A DNA stretch of 60,931 nucleotides, from contig JALHQW010000051.1 in the NCBI GenBank assembly GCA_022841745.1, positions 137 through 61,067 on the forward strand, read 5' to 3'. Position numbers and translations under genes: made by a program. This DNA is from Saprospiraceae bacterium (lineage in GTDB: Bacteria > Bacteroidota > Bacteroidia > Chitinophagales > Saprospiraceae). Within the stretch, counting starts at the first letter, position 1. Each line of letters opens with the position of its first letter. Of this stretch, positions 23,811-32,407 are shown piece after piece. The notes beneath the pieces were generated by a model that saw nothing but the letters and a program-made list of their open reading frames with translations, was not told where the DNA came from and did not search any database.

Positions 23811-26099
23811 ATGCAACAACTCACACTTTTTTACCATTTCACCAAAGTCGCCGGGCACCGCACCCTGGAGCAAATCATCGGGGCGATTAAAGGCAACCAC
23901 TTCAAAACCGAGGTTGCCCAAATCCGCCTTGCCCTCCAGCGGAGCAACAAAGCCAAAGCCGACAAGCTCAAAAAGCAGTTGCCCGCTTTTACGCCGTCCG
24001 GCAATTTCAACGGCGGTCGCACCCTTGAACACCTGGTGGAATACACGCAGTTGGTCATCCTCGATTTTGACAAATTGGAAAAGGTACAATTGGAAGGGCT
24101 GAAACAGGAAGCTCGCCAAGACCGCTTCGCTTGCGCTGGCTTCACTTCGCCGAGTGGCAACGGCTACAAAGTCATCGTTCGGGTGGACAGCAAACAAGAA
24201 TGTCACGAAGAAGCCTTTCGGCAAGTGGCGAAATATTACACAGACTTGCTCTCCCCCCAATTTGGGGGAGCCGGAGGGGGGCTGCTCGACCGCTCCGGCA
24301 AGGACATCACCCGCCTTTGTTTTCTTTCCCACGACCCCGATGCTTGGGTTAAAACTGACAGAGAGGTTTTTCCCGTCCTCGCCGATTGCCCTCCGCCCCT
24401 TACCATTCCCGAAGGGAACCCGTCCACGCACCTTTTTTGTCATCCCGATAGAGAGCCGTCCACGAAAAAAGGGAAAGCCACCAAGGATGTATTGCCAAAG
24501 ACAAGTGGGCTGCAACAGATTTTCACCCAAACCCAATGCCAGTCCGACTACATTGAGGGCAACCGCAACAACTTCCTCTACTTGTTTAGCAACAACGCCA
24601 ACCGAGCGGGCGTCACTGAAACCGATACCCTCGATTTTGCTTTGGAAAACTTCTCCGACCTGCCTCGTCGGGAGGTCATCGCCACCGTCGCAAGTGCCTA
24701 CAAGCACCACCCTGTCGAGCATGGCTCGAAGGGGACACCAACCGAAGATTTTTACACCCAACTCCACAACACGCCCATCTTCCCGGACGAAATTTTCCCC
24801 GACCTGCCCGCCTTGCTCCGAGAGCCTTGCGCCCTGCTGGAAGACCCACGGGAGCGGGACGTTTTTCTCACCGCCGCCATTTCCATCCTTTCCGGCTGCA
24901 TCCCGGCCACGAAAGGCGTTTACGACCGCCGGGAATTTTTCCCGAACCTCTATTCCTTCATCCTCGCCCCGCCCGCCAGCAGCAAGTCGGTGATGACTTT
25001 TGCCAAGCACCTCGGCAACGGGCTTCACAAATCGCTCAAAGAGCAGAGCAAAACCGCCTTCGACAAGTACAAAAAAGACCTCATCGAGTACAACCGTCGC
25101 CAAAGCCGATTGCTGAAAAGCAAAAAACCGACGGCGCTTTTTGAAGCGGCGGAAGAAAACGAACCCGTCAAGCCGCCCGTCAAGCTCCTGTTCATCCCCG
25201 CCAATACCAGCGCCGCCATGTTCCGCCAGCACCTCGCTGATAACGGCGGCTCCGGCATCCTCTGCGAAACGGAAGCCGACACGCTGGGTAACGTCCTCCA
25301 ACAGGATTGGGGCAAATACTCCGACCTGATGCGCAAATGCTTCAGCCACGAGGACGACGCCAATTCCCGGAAATCCGTCGTCGAGTTCATGGAACTGGAG
25401 TCACCACGGCTCTCCATTGCGCTATCGGGAACACCGAACCAAGTGCTGCGCCTAATCCCATCGAGCGAGGACGGGCTGTTCTCCCGGTTCCTGTTTTACA
25501 TCTTCGCCGTGAAACCGCATTGGCGAGATGTTTCGCCACAGCAGGGCAGCGTCAACCTGACGGAATACTTTCGGGAGCGCTCGCAGGAGGTGGTCGAAAT
25601 GCACAATTTTCTCGCTGCCCACCCGACCGAATTTCACTTCAGCCGCAGCCAGTGGGCGCACCATTTCGAGACCTTCCAGCGATTGCTCAAGGAAACTTAT
25701 CTGCTGAACGGCGACGATGCGTTGGCATCCGTGTTCCGTATGGGCGTCATTTTCTTCCGAATGGCAATGACTTTTTCGGCGCTCCGAAAGTTCGAGCGGC
25801 GGGACACGACTACCGTTATTTATTGCTCGGAAACTGATTACGAAACCGTTCAAAAGCTGGCAAACGTATTCATCCATCACACCCTTTTTTTACTCGAAAA
25901 GCTACCCAAGTCAGGCATGGCAGCCTTCAATAACCTGCCGAACAACAAGCGGCAGTTCATCGAAAACCTGCCTCCCGAATTTCGCAGAAAAGATGCCGTC
26001 GAGATTGGCGAGGGCTACGGCTTGAGCCGTGCGACGGTGGACAGGATGCTGGAAACACTTTTTGAATGCACACAGCACGGAATGTATTCCAAGCGGTGA
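23811..26099 (+). CDS. BT4734-DUF3987 mobile-element primase/helicase-like protein
   Basis: A 762-residue protein with a BT4734/VirE-N domain (about 1-190; LVILDFDKL, SPSGNGYKVIVRVD, SGKDITRLCFLSHDPD) and a DUF3987 domain (about 320-690). In the DUF3987 part APPASSKS stands at the usual P-loop position (normally GxxGxGKS), so nucleotide binding may be altered. Proteins of this build drive replication of Bacteroidota plasmids and integrative elements. An atypical stretch SPQFGGAGGGL (about residues 147-157) is encoded by a REP-like GC palindrome and seems to be an in-frame insertion. The stop codon lies at the first base of a long hairpin shared with the convergent gene relic. It closes the plus-strand operon from 22856. 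Confidence 0.85.
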   Translation: MQQLTLFYHFTKVAGHRTLEQIIGAIKGNHFKTEVAQIRLALQRSNKAKADKLKKQLPAFTPSGNFNGGRTLEHLVEYTQLVILDFDKLEKVQLEGLKQEARQDRFACAGFTSPSGNGYKVIVRVDSKQECHEEAFRQVAKYYTDLLSPQFGGAGGGLLDRSGKDITRLCFLSHDPDAWVKTDREVFPVLADCPPPLTIPEGNPSTHLFCHPDREPSTKKGKATKDVLPKTSGLQQIFTQTQCQSDYIEGNRNNFLYLFSNNANRAGVTETDTLDFALENFSDLPRREVIATVASAYKHHPVEHGSKGTPTEDFYTQLHNTPIFPDEIFPDLPALLREPCALLEDPRERDVFLTAAISILSGCIPATKGVYDRREFFPNLYSFILAPPASSKSVMTFAKHLGNGLHKSLKEQSKTAFDKYKKDLIEYNRRQSRLLKSKKPTALFEAAEENEPVKPPVKLLFIPANTSAAMFRQHLADNGGSGILCETEADTLGNVLQQDWGKYSDLMRKCFSHEDDANSRKSVVEFMELESPRLSIALSGTPNQVLRLIPSSEDGLFSRFLFYIFAVKPHWRDVSPQQGSVNLTEYFRERSQEVVEMHNFLAAHPTEFHFSRSQWAHHFETFQRLLKETYLLNGDDALASVFRMGVIFFRMAMTFSALRKFERRDTTTVIYCSETDYETVQKLANVFIHHTLFLLEKLPKSGMAAFNNLPNNKRQFIENLPPEFRRKDAVEIGEGYGLSRATVDRMLETLFECTQHGMYSKR
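24250..24281. repeat. REP-like GC palindrome inside the DUF3987 gene
   Basis: TCTCCCCCCAATTTGGGGGA with a following GCCGGAGGGGG block lies in frame within the coding sequence, between the codons for DLL and LLDRSGKD. Related proteins normally join these two parts with few residues. The element is like intergenic palindromes of many Bacteroidota. Confidence 0.6.
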
Positions 26100-26177
26100 G
26101 AAAATGAGAAAGTTGAGAAAGTTGAGAAAATCGAACGTGGGCAAATTCTCGATATTCTCAACTTTCTCATTTTCTCA
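26097..26177. terminator. Symmetric hairpin spanning two convergent stop codons
   Basis: Perfect 22-base arms (26097-26118 and 26156-26177) begin on each strand with TGAGAAAATGAGAAAG. The TGA at 26097-26099 is the stop of the DUF3987 gene. The TGA read on the minus strand at 26177-26175 ends the CusB-like relic. The words GAGAAAA/GAGAAAGTT repeat inside. It can fold in either transcript. Confidence 0.85.
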
Positions 26178-27390
26178 ATGCCACTCATGCCCTCCACCGC
26201 CCCCCATATCATGCCCCGCCATCGGTTTCGCCCCCTTCTTGAAAACCAGCTCGTTGTGTATAACAAGTAAGCCTCAGAGACGACAACCATCTCACCCGCC
26301 TCCAAGCCCGCTTTGATTACCGTGAAATCCCGGTTCGTCGTGCCGGTCTCCGCCATGCGGCTCTCAAATGCGCCGCTTTGATTTTCAGCCAGACGGTCGT
26401 GCCGTTCTTTCCCCCGATGAGCACATTGGTCGGAAAGGCGATGGCATTTCGGACTCTTCCTTTCAGCGTCATCCATGCCTGCGTCCCCGGCTGGTAATTG
26501 CCGCCGGGGTTGGGGTTTCCGCCCGAACCATCACGATTTTGGAAGAGGCTTCGAGCGAGGGGTTCACGAAACTGACCTTGCCCTGCAGCTTCTGGTCGGA
26601 GATGGAAGGGAATTCCACCAACGCCCCCGGTCTTGCCCAAAAACGGGAGGTCGCTGACGCAAAGCTGTGTCTCCGCCCAAAGCGTGTTCAGGTTGGCGAG
26701 GCGCAGCATGGGCGAACCCTCATCGCCCTCGGCAACGCTGACCTCGGTAGTGATGCCGCTGTACTTGCTGTAAAAAGTAAGGGTGTTGCCGGGCTTGCCG
26801 CTTTGTTCGAGGTCGGCGATTTGGCCCTTGGTCATGCCCCAGAGCAAGAGTTTGTTGCGGGAAGCATCGGCAATGCGGGCGAAGTTTGGGTCAGTATCTG
26901 CGTAACGTTTTTTGCTCTGCAATGCCAGTAGGTAGTCCTGTTGGGTGGAGGTAAGTTCCTCGCTGTACAGCTCAAAAACTGCTTGCCCTGCCTGCACGGG
27001 TTCGCCGATGTTTCGGATTAAAAGCCGCTCGACCTTGCCCGCAATCCTCGACGTGACTACGTTCACGAGGTTCTGGTTTTCCTTCAACGTAGCCGAAAGG
27101 GTGATTTCCTCGCCGAGCGGACGGAGGCGCACGGTGTCGGTCTGGATGTTCGCCAGCCGGATTTGCTGGTCGCTCAACTTCAACTCGCCCGCTTTCTGGG
27201 TTGGGTCAACCTCCACCCAAACCAGGTCCATCTTGCAAATCGGGCAAGTACCTGGCTTTTCTCCATCACCTGCGGGTAGAACTTGCGCTCGGTCTCGTCC
27301 TTGATGTCGTGAAATGCGGCAAAGGGTTTTACAGTTGTGCAGCAGGGTCGAAAGAATTGGTCGTGGCAAGGCGATGCAGGAAGCAAAACG
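26175..27390 (-). pseudogene. Frameshifted CusB-type RND efflux periplasmic adaptor
   Basis: Remains of a heavy-metal efflux membrane-fusion protein. The metal-binding YPQVMEK...PGTCPICKMDLVWV, a lipoyl-like stretch (NVVTSRIAGKVERLLIRNIGEPV) and the adaptor core (GGNYQPGTQAWMTLKG, TNVLIGGKNGTTVWL) are all recognisable, but in different frames. I see shifts near 27250 (before GTCPIC), near 26630 (LPFLGKTG to ALVEFPSISDQ), near 26520 (back again), near 26390 (TTVWLK to NQSGAFESRM) and near 26265 (EAYLL to NELVFKKGAK). The last frame ends MAGHDMGGGGGHEWH and stop. The signal peptide is missing. It cannot make a working adaptor, and no RND pump gene is present nearby. Confidence 0.85.
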
Positions 27391-27395
27391 CAGAT

Positions 27396-28388
27396 TTACT
27401 GAATTTTTACTTCATTTTCCAACGGTTTTCCCGCTTCAAAATCCGAGATGTTTTGCAAGGTCACGCGGGCAATTTCCGACAACGCCTCGTCGGTAAAGAA
27501 TGCCTGATGCGCCGTGATGAGCACGTTGGGGAAGGACATGAGGCGCAGGATGAGTTCGTCCTGAATAATGGTCTCCGAATGGTCTTGGAAGAATAGATTT
27601 TCCTCTTGCTCGTACACGTCGATGCCAAGATAGCCGAGGCGCCCGGATTTCAGCGCGACGAGGGTAGCCCGAGTGTCCATCAGCGCGCCGCGCCCAGTAT
27701 TGATGAGCATGGCGCCGGGCCTCATTTTTTTCAAAGATTCGGCGTTGACGAGGTGGTGCGTTTGGTCGTTCAAAGGGCAATGCAGCGAGACAATACCGGA
27801 AGCGGAAAGCAATTCGCCGAGCGGAACGTAGCGCACACCCTTGGCTATAAGTTCCTGATTTTCAAAAATATCATAAGCCAACACGCGGCAACCGAAGCCG
27901 AGCATGATTTGCGCGAACACGGAGCCGATTTTTCCTGTGCCGACGACGCCCACCGTTTTCCCATGCAGGTCGAAACCCGTCAGCCGTTCCAACGAGAAAT
28001 TTCCCTCGCGCACCCGGTTGTAGGCTTTGTGCGTCTTGCGGTTGAGCGTGAGCATGAGCGCGACCGCGTGTTCCGCCACCGCGTGGGGCGAATAAGCGGG
28101 CACACGCACGACCGTCATGCCATGCGCTTTTGCGGCAGCCATGTCCACATTGTTGAAACCCGCACAGCGCAAGGCGATGAGGCGAATTCCCTTCTCATTC
28201 AAGGTTTTAATCGCATCTGCATTGCAACGGTCGTTGACGAAAATGCAAACAGCCTTGCTCCCGGCGGCTAATTGAGCCGTCTGTTCGGTGAGTGGCGTTT
28301 CCAAAAAGCGCAGTATGTGATGGTCCGAGTTGCGTCGCTCGAAATACTCGCGGTCATAAGATTTCGTGGAAAAGAAGGTTACAGTCAT
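27396..28388 (-). CDS. ldhA: D-lactate dehydrogenase (2-hydroxyacid dehydrogenase family)
   Basis: Cytoplasmic NADH-dependent enzyme interconverting pyruvate and D-lactate, a fermentative redox valve. The 330 residues match LdhA. The N-terminal FFSTKSYDREYF and RCAGFNNVD are typical; the Rossmann motif is VGVVGTGKIGSVFAQIMLGFG. The catalytic residues fall in NTGRGALMDT (Arg), DVYEQEENLFFQD (Glu) and ITAHQAFFT (His). The four-base overlap with the upstream Ca2+ ATPase gene (ATGA at 28388-28385) implies translational coupling. Linking fermentation to an ion pump is consistent with low-oxygen or energy-stress physiology. The preceding relic on the same strand ends the cluster. Confidence 0.93.
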   Translation of the reverse strand: MTVTFFSTKSYDREYFERRNSDHHILRFLETPLTEQTAQLAAGSKAVCIFVNDRCNADAIKTLNEKGIRLIALRCAGFNNVDMAAAKAHGMTVVRVPAYSPHAVAEHAVALMLTLNRKTHKAYNRVREGNFSLERLTGFDLHGKTVGVVGTGKIGSVFAQIMLGFGCRVLAYDIFENQELIAKGVRYVPLGELLSASGIVSLHCPLNDQTHHLVNAESLKKMRPGAMLINTGRGALMDTRATLVALKSGRLGYLGIDVYEQEENLFFQDHSETIIQDELILRLMSFPNVLITAHQAFFTDEALSEIARVTLQNISDFEAGKPLENEVKIQ

Positions 28389-31087
28389 GTTTTTTTAAAT
28401 TTTAAAACCACCTTGCTTATTTCCATGACGAGAAATCCCACGCTCGAAACGGCAATAATTTTCCACCAGTCTTCCAAATGGAGGGGTACGGTATGGAATA
28501 TGGGCTGCATCGGCGCCCAGTAAACCAAAACCAGGTGCAGCAGCATGGAAAGGGTCACGCCGCCCAGCAGCCATACATTGGAGAATGGGTTCATTTTTTT
28601 GAGGGACGGCATCAACGAGCGGCTGCTCATCACCGCAAACATCTGGATGAACACCAGGGTGGTAAAGGCGACTGTCCGGGCATAGTCCAAGCCTTTATAA
28701 AGGTATTCATTGAACAAGTAAAGCGTACCTAATGCCATTACAATCCCCATGACGACAATGGAGGCGAACATTTTGCCATCTATGAGTTTTTCGGCAGGCT
28801 TTCTCGGACGGCGCTTCATAATGCCGTCTTCTGCCGATTCGAACCCCAGGCCCAGGGCAGGAAACGCATCCGTCAGGAGGTTGATTACCAAAATTTGAAG
28901 CGGAATCAAGGGGAGTGGCATCTGCAACAAAATAGCTATCAAAATGACCAAAATCTCCCCGGTATTGCAAGACAAGAGGTATTTCGCAGACTTAACCATC
29001 TTGTCATAAATATTGCGCCCCTCGTGTACGGCATTGACGATGGTGGTGAAATTGTCATCCAGGAGAATTCCGTTGGCTACTTCCTTGGACACGTCCGTTC
29101 CGGTGATGCCCATTGCAATGCCGATATCCGCTTTTTTGAGCGCCGGGGCATCGTTGATGCCATCGCCCGTCATGGCAACCACGTGCCCTTTCTTTTGGAG
29201 GGCTTCCACGATTTTCAGTTTCTGAATCGGCAGCACCCTGGCAGCCACGCTCAGCTTGTCTATGATTGCTTCAAAATCCTTCTCCGGCATATCTTCTATT
29301 TCTTTTCCGGTGAGCGAAACATCGCCTTCTTTGTAAAGACCGATTTGTTTGGCGATGGCAATCGCAGTCGTTTTATGGTCGCCGGTTATCATCATTACTT
29401 TAATGCCTGCCGTGTGGCAACGGGCAACCGCTTCTTTTACGCCCTCCCTGGGCGGGTCAATGATGCCTGCCAAACCGACGAATATGAGGTCTTTTTCAAT
29501 CGCTTCAATTTCATGTTCAGTGCTCAGTGGTACTTCCCGGTAGGCAAGAGCAATCACCCGCAATGCATTTTCAGCAAATCGCTGATTGGCGGATAAAATC
29601 TTTTTTCGGTCAATATCCGTCAATGGTCTTACCGTCTCATTCTCATAAATCCGGGTGCAGGAATCCAGCATGAAATCCGGAGCGCCTTTCACGTAAGCCT
29701 CGGTACGGTGGTGAATCTTGTTTTCATAAATCACCGACACTTTTTTCCGGTCGGAATCAAACGGCAATTCACCTGTAAACCTGAAATGCGGCTCGAAGTG
29801 GGAACGCTCGAATTTTGCTTTTTTACTGGCAACAAGCAGTGCAATATCAGTAGGGTTGCCATGTGCTGATTCCTCTCCTCCATTCCGGTTTTCATTTGCA
29901 TCGTTGCATAAGTAAGCTATTCGGAAAAAAACCTCCATTTCTGCCGGGTTCATCGGTTTGCCACCAACACTAAAAACACCGGAAGCATCTATGCTGATGG
30001 TTTGGTCATTGAAAAAGACCTCGGTGACCGACATGCGGTTTTGGGTGATAGTTCCTGTTTTATCAGAGCAGATAACGGTCGCCGCTCCCAGGCTTTCGGC
30101 AGCCGGGAGTTTCTTAATCAGCATTTTGAGTTTGGCAAGGAGCTTACTGCCTATTGACAAACCTATGGTCACGATGGTAGGCAGTGCTATTGGAACGGTG
30201 GCGACTGCCAATGCCAGCGCAAAGACCAGCATTTCCAAAAATGAAAGCGTGCCCGTTGCCATTCCGGATACAAAAACGATGAGGATAAGGACTGCCGCCG
30301 CTATCCCTATGTGGCGAGCCAACTGGTCGAATTTCTTTTGCAGGGGCGTCTGGACTTTTTTCGTGCTCCGCAGGGAAAAAGAAATTTTTCCGAATTCCGT
30401 GTTCACCCCAGTCCTTGCAACAATGGCTTTTCCCTTACCGTAGGTAACAATCGTGCCCATAAAAACCATGCTTTGCTGGTCGGCAAGCGGCGCTTCGGGC
30501 TGGCACGGCATCAGGCTTTTCTGGGCCGGGACGGATTCCCCGGTCAAGGAGGCTTCATCAGCCTGAAGGCTGGCAACCTCTGTCAATCGGGCATCGGCAG
30601 GAACAATATCCCCGGCAACTAATTGAATTACATCCCCCGGCACTATTTTGCTTGCCGGTATTTTTTGTTCCACACCATCCCTTAAAACCTTCGCTTCCGG
30701 AGCCGCCATTTTTTGTAAAGCCTCCATTGCTTTTTCGGCCTGATATTCCTGCACAAAGCCCAAAATTGCATTTAACAAAACGATGATAAACATGGCTGCA
30801 CCCTCCACAGCCTCGCCAATGAAAACAGATAATATCCCAGCCAATATCAACAGGACGAGCAAAGGGTCTTTGAACTGCTTGAAAAACAATCCAAAAGCAG
30901 AAGTTTTTTCCCCTTTGGGGATGGCATTGGCGCCAAACTTTTGAAGGCGAATCTCGGCTTCCCGTGAGGAAAGCCCCTTCGGGGTGCTATTTAAGATGCG
31001 AATAACTTCGTGTGCTTCAACGCTGTGAAATTCATTTTCTACGATGGTGGTATTTGACATTTTTGTAGAGGCATTTTTTTCTGACAT
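28385..31087 (-). CDS. P-type (P2) calcium-transporting ATPase
   Basis: An inner-membrane ATP-driven cation pump of 900 residues, most like SERCA/PMCA-type Ca2+ exporters. The N-terminal cation-ATPase domain (EVIRILNSTPKGLSSREAEI) is followed by the actuator motif DEASLTGESVPAQK and the phosphorylation site CSDKTGTITQNRMS. The hinge is MTGDGINDAPALKKADIGIAMG. TM4 shows PIALPTIVT and the C-terminal cation_ATPase_C block includes LPLIPLQILVINLLTDAFPALGLGFE. TM4 carries PIALP, as in H+/P3-like pumps, rather than the PEGLP usual in SERCA, so the transported ion is uncertain. The start could be 31087 or Met10. It is the first gene of a unit with ldhA. Confidence 0.9.
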   Translation of the reverse strand: MSEKNASTKMSNTTIVENEFHSVEAHEVIRILNSTPKGLSSREAEIRLQKFGANAIPKGEKTSAFGLFFKQFKDPLLVLLILAGILSVFIGEAVEGAAMFIIVLLNAILGFVQEYQAEKAMEALQKMAAPEAKVLRDGVEQKIPASKIVPGDVIQLVAGDIVPADARLTEVASLQADEASLTGESVPAQKSLMPCQPEAPLADQQSMVFMGTIVTYGKGKAIVARTGVNTEFGKISFSLRSTKKVQTPLQKKFDQLARHIGIAAAVLILIVFVSGMATGTLSFLEMLVFALALAVATVPIALPTIVTIGLSIGSKLLAKLKMLIKKLPAAESLGAATVICSDKTGTITQNRMSVTEVFFNDQTISIDASGVFSVGGKPMNPAEMEVFFRIAYLCNDANENRNGGEESAHGNPTDIALLVASKKAKFERSHFEPHFRFTGELPFDSDRKKVSVIYENKIHHRTEAYVKGAPDFMLDSCTRIYENETVRPLTDIDRKKILSANQRFAENALRVIALAYREVPLSTEHEIEAIEKDLIFVGLAGIIDPPREGVKEAVARCHTAGIKVMMITGDHKTTAIAIAKQIGLYKEGDVSLTGKEIEDMPEKDFEAIIDKLSVAARVLPIQKLKIVEALQKKGHVVAMTGDGINDAPALKKADIGIAMGITGTDVSKEVANGILLDDNFTTIVNAVHEGRNIYDKMVKSAKYLLSCNTGEILVILIAILLQMPLPLIPLQILVINLLTDAFPALGLGFESAEDGIMKRRPRKPAEKLIDGKMFASIVVMGIVMALGTLYLFNEYLYKGLDYARTVAFTTLVFIQMFAVMSSRSLMPSLKKMNPFSNVWLLGGVTLSMLLHLVLVYWAPMQPIFHTVPLHLEDWWKIIAVSSVGFLVMEISKVVLKFKKT

Positions 31088-31194
31088 GGATTATTTGCGG
31101 CGCAAGTTTAGGCAATTTATCCTGCCAGATGGGTTTCCCATAAACCCGATGGTTGGTGATTATTGTTTTTAAAAAGAGGAGGCGCATTTTCCAA

Positions 31195-32292
31195 CTACTG
31201 CGCCGCCGGTTTTAACTGATTCAATGCCTTCCTAACCAACAGCAACTCCTCGACATTTTCCTTGTCCACGATGCCGAGCAACGCCCCTCCGTCGTAAACT
31301 GGCGCCACCTCGCAGCCGTTGCTCAACATTTCGTGATAGATTTTTTCCAATGCCATATCGGGGCGCAAGGCGACAAAATCGCTGCGCATGGAGTCGGACA
31401 CGGGCGAGCTGTCGCCATAATCCGCCAATCCTTGTATCAGCCTGTTTCTGGTCAAAATACCTTTCACCACATCGCCCTCCATTACGATAAATTCCCGTTC
31501 CTGCCCGTTGAGCAGCGCTTCGACGGCTTTGCGGAGGGGGTCGGCGGGGTGCAGGCGGGTGAACCGCCGCATGAGCGCATCCTTCACCGTAATGCCCGAA
31601 AGCGCCGATTTCGTCTCTTCGTACCCTGCCTCGGATTCTGCGCCCACGTAGATGAAAATGCCGATGAACACCAGCCAGACATTGGAAAAAAAGCCCAGGA
31701 AAACAAAACCGATGGCGAGCAATTGCCCCACGTTGGCGGCAATCCGGGTCGCCTTCCCCCGCTCGAATTTGAATGCAAGCAATGCCCGCAGCACCCGCCC
31801 GCCGTCCATCGGGAAGGCGGGGATGAGGTTGAACACCGCCAGCACGATGTTCGCCGTGAACAGCCCGAACAGGAAATTGGAAGCGTCGAGCACCTTCAAG
31901 GTTTCAATGGAAGGGAACCCGGAAGTTGCGCCCAAGTAGATGAAAAGCAGCAAGGCCAGGACGAGGTTGACCAGGGGGCCGGCAATCGCCACCCAGAGTT
32001 CCTGCATGGGTTTCTCCGGCAATTTTTCCATTTGCGCCAGCCCGCCGATGGGGAGCAAGGTGATTTGCTTCGTGACGATGTTGAACCGTTTGGCGGCGAA
32101 GGCGTGCCCCAACTCGTGCAAGACAACGCAGCCAAACAAGGCGAGGATAAACCAGATGCCCATGAACGCTTCCGCCGTACTCTGGTTTTTCTGGTAATAG
32201 CTGAAGAAAATCCAGCCGATGAGGATGAAAAAAGTCCAGTGGACGTACAGCCCGATACCGGAAATTCTGCCGATGAAAAATGACCACTTCAT
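31195..32292 (-). CDS. Site-2 protease family metallopeptidase with two CBS domains
   Basis: Intramembrane zinc protease of the M50 family, 365 residues. The ATG at 32292 opens with MKWSFFIGRISGIGLYVHWT, the family start; an upstream ATG would add 17 residues. HELGH at 59-63 is the zinc and catalytic site, and NLIPAFPMDGGRVLRAL (about 150-166) holds the third ligand. About six hydrophobic segments are visible. Residues about 245-360 form a CBS pair (KDALMRRFTRLHPADPLRKAV, VSDSMRSDFVALRPDMALEKI), which in this family binds adenine nucleotides or senses energy state. The substrate is unknown; anti-sigma factors are typical for S2P. It stands alone between the Ca2+ ATPase and the ATP-cone gene. 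Confidence 0.92.
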   Translation of the reverse strand: MKWSFFIGRISGIGLYVHWTFFILIGWIFFSYYQKNQSTAEAFMGIWFILALFGCVVLHELGHAFAAKRFNIVTKQITLLPIGGLAQMEKLPEKPMQELWVAIAGPLVNLVLALLLFIYLGATSGFPSIETLKVLDASNFLFGLFTANIVLAVFNLIPAFPMDGGRVLRALLAFKFERGKATRIAANVGQLLAIGFVFLGFFSNVWLVFIGIFIYVGAESEAGYEETKSALSGITVKDALMRRFTRLHPADPLRKAVEALLNGQEREFIVMEGDVVKGILTRNRLIQGLADYGDSSPVSDSMRSDFVALRPDMALEKIYHEMLSNGCEVAPVYDGGALLGIVDKENVEELLLVRKALNQLKPAAQ

Positions 32293-32407
32293 AATGTTAT
32301 AATGTTTTTGATTTTGTAAATTAAGCGAAAAGTTCGTTTCCACAAGCCCGTTTTCCCTCGAAGCAGCTCAGGTTTTAATTGGCTGCCTCCGCAATGTTTT
32401 GATTTTA

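Noticed and set aside
23607-25349. 580-codon minus-strand frame opposite the DUF3987 gene
   Set aside because: The plus strand has the conserved BT4734 and DUF3987 blocks; the minus frame is a GC-driven shadow.
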